Part shown: positions 1 through 8,765 of the stretch, piece after piece
Layout: each line of letters begins with the position of its first letter
How positions within the stretch are numbered: the first letter of the stretch is position 1
Assembly: GCA_041905785.1 (NCBI GenBank)
Contig: JAYRKJ010000004.1
Location: forward strand, 1 to 64,000
Reading direction: 5' to 3'
DNA: 64,000 nt
Source: Roseateles_B sp041905785
Lineage (GTDB): Bacteria; Pseudomonadota; Gammaproteobacteria; Burkholderiales; Burkholderiaceae_C
Translations under genes and position numbers: made by a program
The notes under the pieces: generated by a model
What the model was told of the DNA's origin: nothing
Databases searched by the model: none
What the model saw: only the letters and a program-made list of their open reading frames with translations

Positions 1-384
1 CGGCGCCGCCGGCGTGGTCCGGCTTGATCCTCAGGGATAGTAGTCACGTGTCCACCAAGAGTTATGGTGGACACGAGGCTCCTATGTCGCCGGCCGGCCT
101 TCAAGATGGGGCGGCTGGACGTTCACGGCGTGGGTGACGCCGTGCCCAGCCTCATTGAGCCGGTCGAAGAACTGCAGCGCCTGCTCGCCGACCTGGCTGC
201 CATGACTGCTCGTAGCTCTTGGAACTCGCGAAAGGGATATGTCCTGCCACCAGCAGCAATCACGGCTTGCCAGGGCGCTTCACTCGCAACCGGCAGCGGG
301 CCGGGAAGTCAGCCTCAGGCATCAGAATCAGAGGGCTGCTGCATAGTCGCGCGAGCGGGGGGCTCGAGGCTGGATGGAACGTGG
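1..384. other. Left-edge stretch without a supportable gene
   Basis: No reading frame here has convincing coding character. A plus-strand frame from 64 to 498 exists but its translation is low-complexity and runs into the methyltransferase gene. On the minus strand, roughly 270 down to 82, a stop-free run contains a plausible protein-like stretch (GEQALQFFDRLNEAGHG), which may be the C-terminal remnant of an unidentified gene. The only clear structure is the inverted repeat at 47-75. This is most likely decayed mobile DNA, since the sequence continues beyond the window. Confidence 0.4.
47..75. repeat. Perfect 10-bp inverted repeat, possible IS end
   Basis: Arms CGTGTCCACC (47-56) and GGTGGACACG (66-75) are perfectly complementary around a 9-base loop. 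TGTCCACC-type ends occur in several insertion sequence families, so this may be a terminal repeat or an abutted pair of ends, but no transposase frame lies beside it in the window. A transcription terminator is less likely because no T-tract follows on either side. Confidence 0.45.
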
Positions 385-1485
385 TCAGTGCCGTGCGCGC
401 GTCCCATGCTTCTGCTTGCTCGCGCGACCGGTGCCACGCTTGGCGTCAGCAACAGCCATGGAATGAGAGACCAGAGTTTTGCCGATTGCCTCGCCTAGTT
501 TCGGAGGAACCGCATTGCCAATCAGGCGCCCCAGCACTGCCAAGTACACCGGCTCGTCCTCCGCGATGAACTGATAGTCGTCGGGAAACGACTGAAGAAT
601 CGCTGCCTCTCGGGGCGTGAGCGGGCGGTCCTGATCGGGATGTCCGAAGCGACCAGTTCCAAAGTTGAAAAACTGGGTGGTGATGGTTGGGGACGGTGCA
701 TCTGCCGACATTCGTGCGTAGACGCTTCGGTAGCTCTGTCCCGAATCTTTGGTGTGGCATTTACTGCGCAAATGGACGGGCCAGTCTTCCCATGTGCCGC
801 CGGGCTTGGAGGCCCTGATGCGCGCCAGATTGGTCGCGTTGAGCGCACGGGCGACATGGATCGGATCGTCCTTGTCGTGCATGCCGGCGTCAATCGCCTT
901 TAGATGACCAATGGATTTTTTGACGCTGAGGCCAGCATCGAAGTCAGGAACGATGAGCTTCCGCTCCAACTTTCCCAGGCGGGAAGCTAGCAATACCATG
1001 CGCTTCCGGGTCTGAGGGACGCCAACGTCCGTGCAATTTACAGTCCTAAACCAGACGTCGTACTTGTGCTTGCGAAGGCGTTCAACGAATCGCTCGAACG
1101 GCGGATGGTTCTTGACACGAGGAACGTTCTCCATAGTGACCAGATCCGGCAAGCAACTCGTCACGAGTCTAGAGAAATGGTCTAGTAGATCGTAGCGCTT
1201 GTCGTCCTGCGTACGAGCAGCATTGGCTGCTGCTGAAAATGGCTGACATGGTGCGCATCCTGCTAGCAGCCGAATCGCATCCTTCGACCAGTGCTTTGCC
1301 AGGTCAGTCTTCGTCAGCTTGGAGACATCTGCCTCATAGAACTTTGAGCCTGCGTTGTTGTGCTCGTACGCATGCTTGCAGGCAGCGTCCATGTCAAACC
1401 CCGCCTTAACAAGCACACCTGCATCAAGCAGACCACGGGTCAGGCCGCCCGCCCCGCAGAACAAATCTATCGCCTCGATTTTCAT
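385..1485 (-). CDS. DNA (cytosine-5-)-methyltransferase
   Basis: This 366-residue protein transfers a methyl group from S-adenosylmethionine to the C5 position of cytosine in DNA. All core motifs are visible in order: the SAM-binding motif I IDLFCGAGGLTRGL near the N terminus, the catalytic GCAPCQPFS (motif IV Cys), VTMENVPRV (motif VI), QTRKRMVLL (motif VIII), a target-recognition stretch, then LTPREAAILQSFPDDY and IGNAVPP (motifs IX/X). Length is normal for a solitary enzyme. The ATG at 1485 places motif I at residue 7, as usual. It is transcribed away from a DUF4238 gene and sits about 1.3 kb from a sigma factor-DrmA-DrmB operon, so it may be the self-protecting methylase of a DISARM-like system (class 2 DISARM uses a 5mC methylase, DrmMII). 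That role is inferred from position. The target sequence cannot be read. No restriction endonuclease is adjacent. Confidence 0.93.
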   Translation of the reverse strand: MKIEAIDLFCGAGGLTRGLLDAGVLVKAGFDMDAACKHAYEHNNAGSKFYEADVSKLTKTDLAKHWSKDAIRLLAGCAPCQPFSAAANAARTQDDKRYDLLDHFSRLVTSCLPDLVTMENVPRVKNHPPFERFVERLRKHKYDVWFRTVNCTDVGVPQTRKRMVLLASRLGKLERKLIVPDFDAGLSVKKSIGHLKAIDAGMHDKDDPIHVARALNATNLARIRASKPGGTWEDWPVHLRSKCHTKDSGQSYRSVYARMSADAPSPTITTQFFNFGTGRFGHPDQDRPLTPREAAILQSFPDDYQFIAEDEPVYLAVLGRLIGNAVPPKLGEAIGKTLVSHSMAVADAKRGTGRASKQKHGTRARH

Positions 1486-1713
1486 TGCATCGAAGTTTAT
1501 GCAATCTTCGCGCCGGCGTCGATGGCTGCGTTCGAGCTGCCGCCTTGGCCGGCCTCAGCCCTTTGTAAGGTCAACGAGGGGTGGTTGTAGAAAGTTAAGC
1601 ATGCCGCATTCCGCCGACAAGAAATTACGAGCCGGGCCACGCGACGCTCTCTCAAGGTCGGCTACTGCTGGCAACGGCTTCTTCCCGCTTCCGTCAACGC
1701 GTAGCATGAGGCT

Positions 1714-2553
1714 ATGGGTGATCACTATGTGACGCAGGGCTATCTGCGAGCTTGGGAAATAGACCGACGGTTGTGGGTATACGACAGAGAACGGGATCGA
1801 TGTTTCCAATCTCAGGCGAAGTCAGTAGCCAACGAGACAGGGCTGTACACCCGGGACTTGGAATCGAGGCTTGCCAAGGAGCTGGATGACCCGGCAGTCG
1901 TCGCGCTTCGCCAATTCGGTGACGGTAAGCCCCTTTCGGCGGATGCTCGGGAGCTAGTGGCTCGCTTTCTATTCGTGCAATGGAAGCGCACTCCGCGTGC
2001 GAGAGCTCGTGCCCTAGCCAACATGCCCTTGGCTGAGCGAGACGTCGAGCATGAACTGCTAGCAGAGATAGATCAGGCAGCAGCGCTTGATCCTCAATTT
2101 GCACAGCGTGCGGATAACTTGCGTGAGCAGGTCCAAGAAGTCTTCAGAAATTGGACGCACAAGGATCGTACGGCCCTTTGGCAACAGCTTGTCATGGAGA
2201 CGACAGGGCCACTGGTCCACCAGGCGATCAAGTCCATGAACTGGGTGCTCGTGTGCGCGCCGGCAGATTCACTGCTGACTTCGGACAACCCGATGTACTT
2301 CCATGAGCACGAAGGCGTAGGGCGCGAAAGAAGTGAGCTGACCTTCCCGCTTAGCCCGTCAACCGCGTTGTGGGCAACCCGGGAGCCAATAGCTGACGGA
2401 ACAATCTTGACAGAGAGCAAGAGCAGGGCGCGGGAGATCAATCGGCGCACTGCTCATAACAGTGCTCGCTGGGTGTTCTTCTCCGCTCGCAAGCCGTGGG
2501 TGGAGCCCTTTCTCCGTAAAGGCAACTGGTCACTGAATCGAATGCGTCGCTGA
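1714..2553 (+). CDS. DUF4238 domain-containing protein
   Basis: This 279-residue protein matches the DUF4238 pattern as I know it: an N-terminal HYVTQGYLRAW segment, a charged middle with a QWKRTP motif, then the signature LLTSDNPMYF and FPLSPSTALW. The biochemical function of the family is unknown; members are frequent in defence and mobile islands. No signal peptide or membrane segment is visible. It starts at an ATG 228 bases from the divergent methyltransferase start, so the two may share a control region. The next gene, the sigma factor, begins 271 bases downstream; that gap holds no recognisable gene and probably carries the sigma operon promoter. Confidence 0.75.
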   Translation: MGDHYVTQGYLRAWEIDRRLWVYDRERDRCFQSQAKSVANETGLYTRDLESRLAKELDDPAVVALRQFGDGKPLSADARELVARFLFVQWKRTPRARARALANMPLAERDVEHELLAEIDQAAALDPQFAQRADNLREQVQEVFRNWTHKDRTALWQQLVMETTGPLVHQAIKSMNWVLVCAPADSLLTSDNPMYFHEHEGVGRERSELTFPLSPSTALWATREPIADGTILTESKSRAREINRRTAHNSARWVFFSARKPWVEPFLRKGNWSLNRMRR

Positions 2554-2824
2554 CTGCATTGCCTGCGCACTCGCGGCAGTCCCTGGCGAAGTAAATGAAT
2601 CAATCCTGGAACTCGAGGCTGGATGACCTCGGGAGATCTCGCGGCCCCGTCCGCATACTTTTTGCTGGCGAGAATGCCTAGCGCGAGCGCAGTGAGAATT
2701 TTTTCCGCTGATGCCGGGATTTCTCTCTGAATCCGTTCCCTGCAGAAGTGCAGACTTTGACTATCGGCTGTGCGCATCGAAGAGGTGACGCACTCGAATG
2801 AACCTCTCAAAGGGAGAATAAGAA

Positions 2825-4021
2825 GTGTCTGAGGCGGCAGTTGACACCGACCCTGACGTCGACCGTGCCGTTGATGACCTCTGTGCGGATTACGAGCGAA
2901 CTGGTCTGCCGCTTGAGCTTTCACAAATCGAGCGGATGGCATCGGTGCGCAAGCTCAGCTTCCCCCAGGTCGAGCACATCATGGATCGGCTTGCGATAGC
3001 GAGCGTCCCGATGCTCGGTAATGCTTCCGAATCGGACGAGTCCGTTGATGCACTGACTGGTGCGCCGACAAACAGCGACATCGAAGCGCCCATCCGAGCG
3101 CTGCTCGATCACCGACTTCTAAATTCTGATCAGGAAGTCGAACTTGGTCGCGCAATTGCTGCGGGACGCGCTGCGGCCCAAGAACGCGCTGCTGGCAGCG
3201 ATACGTTGCGCTCGCGCGAGGCAGTCGCGCGGGGCGAGCAGTGCCGCGACAGAATGGCCTCCGCCAACTTCAGGCTCGTTTGGAGTTGGGCCAACAAGTA
3301 CGCGTCAATGACCGGCCTCGAACGGCTGGATCTATTCCAGGATGGCGTCATTGGCCTGCTCCGGGCCGTCGACAAGTACGACCCGGAGATTGGCTTCCGA
3401 TTTTCTACCTATGCGGTGTATTGGATTCGTCAGGCAATCCAGCGGGCCGTCGCAGATAAAGGACAAACCGTTCGGCTCCCAATGTGGGTGCATGACCAGG
3501 TCCTGCGGTTGGCACGTGCAACGAGGCTTCTATGGAGAGAACTCGGAACTCGGCCGTCGCTTGCTCAGTTAGCAGAAGAACTGGCGATGGACAGGGATCG
3601 AGTGGCGTTTCTGCAGGCACTCGCCAACCTTGTCCCAGCTTCATTGGACGCCCCCGCGATGGACGGCGAAGGGGACCCGCTGGTCGAGATGATCGAGGGC
3701 GAGCAAGGCACACCTGATGAGTACGCTGAACGTGAGGAGCTAGCGGCGATAGTGCGCCGGGCGATTCGTACACTACCTCCCGGCATCAGAGAGGTCATGT
3801 TCCGGCGCGCCGGTATCGGGAATGATCGAGCGGACACGCTCGAGGTAATCGGTAGGAGCTTCGGTGTCACGCGTGAGCGTGTGCGCCAATTGGAAGCAAA
3901 GGGCCTCGAAAAGCTGCGTATGGCGGTTCCGCCGATGCTGGGCCTTGCCCCAATACCGACTAGTCGCCGAGTCAAGGCGCCGCACGGGGAAGCCCAGACC
4001 GACCAGAGTTCAGCCGAATAG
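2825..4021 (+). CDS. Sigma-70 family RNA polymerase sigma factor (RpoD/RpoS-like), in a defence operon
   Basis: This is a 398-residue primary-type sigma factor, not a small ECF factor. After a divergent acidic N terminus (about 1-90) come a region 1.2-like helix (LLNSDQEVELGRAIAAG, 99-115), region 2 (146-216, with DLFQDGVIGLLRAVDKYDP and FSTYAVYWIRQAIQRAV), region 3, and region 4 with its helix-turn-helix (LEVIGRSFGVTRERVRQLEA). It should therefore bind core RNA polymerase and recognise both -10 and -35 elements. Start is GTG with AGGGAG about 10 bases upstream; no ATG is available nearby. Its TAG stop overlaps the GTG start of the DrmA-like helicase by one base, so they are one transcriptional unit. 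Such a factor coupled to defence genes could drive a dedicated promoter or rewire transcription on infection; this is inference. It is not the housekeeping RpoD: the long acidic N-terminal domain and the usual neighbours are absent. Confidence 0.92.
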   Translation: MSEAAVDTDPDVDRAVDDLCADYERTGLPLELSQIERMASVRKLSFPQVEHIMDRLAIASVPMLGNASESDESVDALTGAPTNSDIEAPIRALLDHRLLNSDQEVELGRAIAAGRAAAQERAAGSDTLRSREAVARGEQCRDRMASANFRLVWSWANKYASMTGLERLDLFQDGVIGLLRAVDKYDPEIGFRFSTYAVYWIRQAIQRAVADKGQTVRLPMWVHDQVLRLARATRLLWRELGTRPSLAQLAEELAMDRDRVAFLQALANLVPASLDAPAMDGEGDPLVEMIEGEQGTPDEYAEREELAAIVRRAIRTLPPGIREVMFRRAGIGNDRADTLEVIGRSFGVTRERVRQLEAKGLEKLRMAVPPMLGLAPIPTSRRVKAPHGEAQTDQSSAE

Positions 4022-7000
4022 TGGAGAGACAACGAGTGAATGACGCAGAAAAAGGACGGTTCGCCGACTGGCTCTTGAAAGAGGTGATAGCGGATGCCCG
4101 AGGCGATCGCGAAACGACACTGCCGATTGCACCATCTGGACGCTACTGGCTCGGTCGCCTGGCGCCTGAGGCCAAGGTCATGGCCAACCCGATGGGTGAC
4201 AGAGGTGAACGTCTCGACCCATGCGCGATCGGCATTCGCCTCCTTGTTCCCTTGTTGCCGTCCACGTTCGAGGTGAAGGTCTCAGTCACTGCCTGGTGCC
4301 GAAATGCGGCCGACGATTGGCGCAAGCTGTCGGCAGCAACAGTCGCCTTACCGGTGGCTGTACATGCTGGCGTCTCTGAGGATACGGTGGGCCTTGCGGA
4401 ACTGACTCAGGCGCTCACAGATGCAGGCGGGAACGGCCTCAGGGCCAGGGTGGATCTCGTGGTCGAGCAGACCGCCGCGGGCTTCGATGTGACCGTTGAG
4501 CTGGTCAACTGTTCGCCTGAGAAGCTCCAAGGACTGGACACTAACCTGTACCAATGCAAGCTGGAGGTCGCCGGCGCGATGACCCAGCCATACGTTCTCG
4601 AGTCGCTGCCCGACTCCTTCAGATATGACCGAGAGGTGCCTGCCTATGGGCTAAATTGCGGCGTAGGAACGCGCAATGGGGCGCTGCACACTACTGACGT
4701 CGTCGTCGTTGACCGCTCGAGGCCCAACTACTGGGGTGCCAGTACACCACAACCGGATTTCAGTTTTCAGCGCTTGGCCAATGATCCGCTGGCTGCAGCG
4801 CAGGAGCTTCTTGACCAGCTGATTGCCTGGGGTGCACAGCATTGGTCCCCGCAGACTCTGGCGCAGCGAGCAACTGCAGGAAACTGGTCCTCCGCCATGC
4901 ACACTGAAGCGACGGAGGGCGCCCGGGATTTCGACCGTGAAGTGAATCGCATTAGCCAAGGCGTAGCCTTGCTTACTGCAAATCAGACACTCCTCGATTG
5001 TTTCAAGGGCATGAATCGTGCGATCTTGGCATCTGCTAGGGGGCGCTACGACGCTTGGCGGCCGTTCCAGTTCGGTTTCCTACTGGCCAACTTGGCGTCG
5101 CTCGTTGACCTGGACGCAGAGCGCGACATCGCCGACGTCGTCTGGTTCTCCACTGGCGGGGGCAAGACTGAAACGTACTTGGGCCTGCTCGTCACGGCGG
5201 CCCTTTTCGACCGATCTCGTGGCAAGACGTCAGGCATGACGGCATGGAGTCGGTTCCCGTTGCGCATGCTGTCACTGCAACAAACGCAGCGGTTCGCGGA
5301 CGCGCTAGCCGCCGCCGAGATTGTGCGCCGCGAGATGAGCCTTGGCGGCGACCCCTTCTCCCTTGGGTTTCTAGTAGGGACCGACTCCACGCCCAACAAA
5401 GTTGACCTCAAGATGGCGGACGATCTGTCGATGCCGGCCCGGTACCGGGTCATTGACCGTTGTCCGTTCTGTGCAAACACGTCGCTCTCGATGCGGTTCG
5501 ACAGGCGGGCATGGGTTCTCCAACATGTCTGCGATGCACCCAGTTGTCCGAGCGGAGGCGTGCTGCCGCTCTACATCGTTGACGATGAGGTCTATCGCTT
5601 CCTGCCTACCGTGGTAGTGGGCACGTTGGACAAAGCCGCCTCTATCGCGATGCAGGCTTCGATGCGGGGCTTGATCGGCAAGCCACATGCTTGCTGCTCG
5701 CGAGCTGGCCATGGCTACACCTATGCGCCGAGGTCAAACAGGCCTAACGGTTGTCTCGTTGAAGGGTGTACCGCGCCAGTTGAGCCAATCAACCAAGACG
5801 CGTCGCTCTTCGCGCCGACTTTCCGACTACAGGACGAGCTACATCTGCTACGGGACAGTCTTGGAGCGATTGACGCTCACTATGAGGGCTTATACGACGA
5901 CCTGCAAATTGAGCTAGGTGGCGCGCGCGCAAAGATCATTGCCTCATCCGCGACATTGGCTGGCTATGAAGACCAGGTCGACGTGCTATACCGGCGTGAC
6001 GCACGGGTGTTTCCTGCGCCGCCACCGGAGATGGGTCGTGGATTCTGGTCTCAGGAGACTGACATCCCGATGCGCCGCTTCGTCGCCATCGCGCCCCGAG
6101 GCGTTACCGTGGACTTTGCGGTCGACCGCATGCTCACTGTCCTTCAGCGTTCGGTTCGAGCCCTGGTGCAAGATCCGGTGCGGATATGTGCGGCAGCGAA
6201 CGTCCCTGTACAACTCGCGGATGAGCTCATCTCGTTGTACGGTACAGACGTGGTCTACGGCAACACGCTCCGCGACCTTGAGGCGGTTGCGCGTTCGAGC
6301 GAAACACAGATCCTTGTTGACGGCAAACTGCGGACGGCCTCCCTGACGGGTAAGACCGGCTTCGAGGAGATTCGCCAGACGCTTGCGCGTTTAACAGTGC
6401 CCGAGCCTGACTTCGAAGACAGGATCCACGTCGTAACAGCGTCGGCCATGATGTCGCACGGCGTGGACATTGATCGCTTGAACGTGATGGTGATGCTTGG
6501 CCTTCCGCTGGCAACCGCAGAGTTCATCCAAGCAACTGCTCGGGTTGGCCGTACCCACCCGGGTCTCGTCTTCGTGATGCACAAGATCGGCCGGGAGCGC
6601 GATGCAGCTGTCTTCCGATCGTTCGAGCAGTTCGTCGAGCAGGGGGATCGGCTATTGGAGCCCATTCCAATCACGCGACATAGCCGCCGAGTGCTTGAAC
6701 GTACGCTGCCTGGCTTGGCGATGGCGCGCATCTTGATGGTCCATGAGCCCACGGTCGGCAAGCCGATCACAACTGCGGCTAGGCTTCGCGAACTCATGGA
6801 CAACGGCAGCTACAACAAGCATGTGGAGACTGCCGCCATCGTGCGCACGCTCGGCTTGCAGCCAGGCGTTGATGACACGCTGATCGAGGACGTCAGCCGT
6901 TGGTTCGAACGGTGGGAAGAGAACGTTCGCAGTCCCAGCCCAGACGCAAAATTTCTTTCGGACAACGCCCCGGGAGGGAGCGGGCCAATGAGATCGCTGC

Positions 7001-7047
7001 GCGAGGTGGAGACTCAGGTCAACATTTGGGGTAAGAGGATCGCATGA
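4021..7047 (+). CDS. drmA: DrmA-like DExH-box helicase (DISARM-type)
   Basis: This 1008-residue protein has a large N-terminal domain of no recognised fold (about 1-340) followed by a superfamily 2 helicase. Walker A is WFSTGGGKTE (about 376-383), the DExH box is LQDELHLLRD (about 604), motif III is IIASSATLAG (about 642), and motifs V/VI are SHGVDIDRLNVM and QATARVGR (about 837-844). A cysteine cluster (CPFCANTSL and CDAPSCPSGG) interrupts the region between Walker A and the DExH box and is probably a zinc site. This layout, with the next gene a DUF1998 protein, matches DrmA of DISARM phage defence, which forms a DNA-loading complex with DrmB. GTG start at 4021 overlaps the sigma factor stop; a second GTG lies at 4036. 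The end overlaps the next gene by four bases (ATGA). An unrelated SF2 helicase-DUF1998 pair is the alternative. Confidence 0.85.
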   Translation: MERQRVNDAEKGRFADWLLKEVIADARGDRETTLPIAPSGRYWLGRLAPEAKVMANPMGDRGERLDPCAIGIRLLVPLLPSTFEVKVSVTAWCRNAADDWRKLSAATVALPVAVHAGVSEDTVGLAELTQALTDAGGNGLRARVDLVVEQTAAGFDVTVELVNCSPEKLQGLDTNLYQCKLEVAGAMTQPYVLESLPDSFRYDREVPAYGLNCGVGTRNGALHTTDVVVVDRSRPNYWGASTPQPDFSFQRLANDPLAAAQELLDQLIAWGAQHWSPQTLAQRATAGNWSSAMHTEATEGARDFDREVNRISQGVALLTANQTLLDCFKGMNRAILASARGRYDAWRPFQFGFLLANLASLVDLDAERDIADVVWFSTGGGKTETYLGLLVTAALFDRSRGKTSGMTAWSRFPLRMLSLQQTQRFADALAAAEIVRREMSLGGDPFSLGFLVGTDSTPNKVDLKMADDLSMPARYRVIDRCPFCANTSLSMRFDRRAWVLQHVCDAPSCPSGGVLPLYIVDDEVYRFLPTVVVGTLDKAASIAMQASMRGLIGKPHACCSRAGHGYTYAPRSNRPNGCLVEGCTAPVEPINQDASLFAPTFRLQDELHLLRDSLGAIDAHYEGLYDDLQIELGGARAKIIASSATLAGYEDQVDVLYRRDARVFPAPPPEMGRGFWSQETDIPMRRFVAIAPRGVTVDFAVDRMLTVLQRSVRALVQDPVRICAAANVPVQLADELISLYGTDVVYGNTLRDLEAVARSSETQILVDGKLRTASLTGKTGFEEIRQTLARLTVPEPDFEDRIHVVTASAMMSHGVDIDRLNVMVMLGLPLATAEFIQATARVGRTHPGLVFVMHKIGRERDAAVFRSFEQFVEQGDRLLEPIPITRHSRRVLERTLPGLAMARILMVHEPTVGKPITTAARLRELMDNGSYNKHVETAAIVRTLGLQPGVDDTLIEDVSRWFERWEENVRSPSPDAKFLSDNAPGGSGPMRSLREVETQVNIWGKRIA

Positions 7048-8747
7048 AAGAAGAAAGAAGCACCTCGCAGGTGCTCTACGGTTTCCTTCCGCAACAGACG
7101 GTTGACCTAAAGGGCGATGTATGGAAGGTGACCGAATGGCGCAATGCCCTCAGGGTACAGAATATTGACGATGAGACGCTGCGCCGCGAGCTGCAGCGTC
7201 TCGTCTCCCCGTGGGAGACCGCCCAGAACGACAACTACCTAGGACGTATCTTGCGTCGCAACGAGGCGATTCGGGTTGTCGAGGTGAATCCTGAGAACGG
7301 CGTCGAAGTCGAGCCTTTCCCAAAACAATGGCTCTGCCGAGTCTGCAAACGGCTGCATACCTCAGCGGAAGCTCGCTGCCAATGCGGGAATCAGGCGCTG
7401 AGTAGCTTCCACTTTGTTGGATATCACGATCAATGCGGTGCTCTGCGTGAGGTGCCTCTGCCGCCGACTTGCTCGGAACACTCGCAGCGAGCTGTGCGCT
7501 TCCCCGGGGCATCTCAGGCCTCCGAGCTGCGGTTTGTCTGCCCCATCTGCGATAGAACGCTCCGAAAGGGATTTCCGCTAAACATCTCTTGCCCGTGCGG
7601 GAAGCCTGGCAGCATCACCTTCAATGTGCACAGGGCAGCTGCGGTATTCACGCCACGCACCGTGGTGGTGGTCAACGCCCCCAAGGCTGATCAGCGGGCT
7701 GCGATCGCGGCCGCCGGCGGACGCTCACGCGCGCTGGCATGGATGCTCGATGGTATGAACGGCCAGGTCACCGAGGCCAGCGCAACGGAAGAGTCGCTAC
7801 GGCAAACACTGCGGGCGCAAGGCATCCCAGATTCCGTCATTGAGATGATGGTGATTCAAGCCCATGGTGCTGGCGCACTGGGGTCTACGGCTCCGCTCGT
7901 CCTCAGAGCCGAGGTCAAAGATGCAGCCGAGGATCAGGCAGTCACAGTCGCGCTCGCCAGCTTGAACTCACGTCAATCGCAGGCCGACCTTCTGTCATTG
8001 GCGCCAAGTATGACAGCGCGCGGAGCGTTGTATCGTGGCCGCTATCCGGGAACCATTGCGGCGGCGGGGCTGGAATCAGTGGACTTGTTCGATCGCTTTC
8101 CTATTCTGACCGGCGTTTTCGGATATACCCGAGGTGACTACGCGCCAGGCGCCAGCGCGCTCGTGCCATTCAAACACAAGAGTGGCGGCGTCAGCATCCA
8201 TGCAGACTTCGCAGAAACCGAGGCGCTATATTTCCGACTTGACCCTGTGCGAGTGGCCAATTGGTTGGTACGCCGCGGTCACTCACTGCCGGGGTTCAAC
8301 GATGCGCGTTCGGCCCGCCTAGCGATCCTGGAGGTCTGCGCCATGCCGGCCAGCATGGACCGCGACGGTTCAATTGATCAGGAACTTTTCATGCTCGTGC
8401 ACAGCTACGCCCACCGGGCCATGCGCATAGGAGCGAAATTCGCCGGCATCGAGCGCAGCGCCTTGGCAGAACTGCTTGTGCCATTGCACCTCGGCTTCTT
8501 CGTCTACGCGTCACCGCGTGGCGACTTTGTGTTGGGAGGGCTCCAGTCGGTGTTTGAGTCAAGACTGAACGATTACCTCGGAGCAATTGTCAACGACGAG
8601 CGACGCTGCCCAATGGATCCGGGCTGCGGTAAAGCAAGCGGCGCATGCCCGGCCTGCCTGCACGTCGGAGAACCGTCGTGCCGATGGTTTAACCAACTCC
8701 TGGATCGCCGCACCCTGTTCGGTGGCACCGGGTACCTCAGAGCCTAG
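7044..8747 (+). CDS. drmB: DrmB-like DUF1998 zinc protein (DISARM-type)
   Basis: This 567-residue protein carries three cysteine clusters: CRVCKRLHTSAEARCQCG near residue 98, CPICDRTLRKG with CPCG near 166, and the C-terminal CPMDPGCGKASGACPACL near 522. The last is typical of DUF1998, found at the C terminus of MrfA/DrmB-type partners of SF2 helicases. In DISARM, DrmB binds DrmA, and together they clamp unmethylated or 5'-overhang-bearing DNA. Translation is coupled to drmA by an ATGA overlap. The gene converges on the NERD-helicase gene with a gap of only 18 bases and no obvious terminator. No DrmC (phospholipase D) follows, which departs from canonical DISARM. Confidence 0.82.
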   Translation: MKEERSTSQVLYGFLPQQTVDLKGDVWKVTEWRNALRVQNIDDETLRRELQRLVSPWETAQNDNYLGRILRRNEAIRVVEVNPENGVEVEPFPKQWLCRVCKRLHTSAEARCQCGNQALSSFHFVGYHDQCGALREVPLPPTCSEHSQRAVRFPGASQASELRFVCPICDRTLRKGFPLNISCPCGKPGSITFNVHRAAAVFTPRTVVVVNAPKADQRAAIAAAGGRSRALAWMLDGMNGQVTEASATEESLRQTLRAQGIPDSVIEMMVIQAHGAGALGSTAPLVLRAEVKDAAEDQAVTVALASLNSRQSQADLLSLAPSMTARGALYRGRYPGTIAAAGLESVDLFDRFPILTGVFGYTRGDYAPGASALVPFKHKSGGVSIHADFAETEALYFRLDPVRVANWLVRRGHSLPGFNDARSARLAILEVCAMPASMDRDGSIDQELFMLVHSYAHRAMRIGAKFAGIERSALAELLVPLHLGFFVYASPRGDFVLGGLQSVFESRLNDYLGAIVNDERRCPMDPGCGKASGACPACLHVGEPSCRWFNQLLDRRTLFGGTGYLRA

Positions 8748-8765
8748 TCTTTGAAGGCGGTGACG

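Noticed and set aside
64..498. Plus-strand open frame at the left edge
   Set aside because: The translation has no protein-like pattern and overlaps the 3' end of the methyltransferase.
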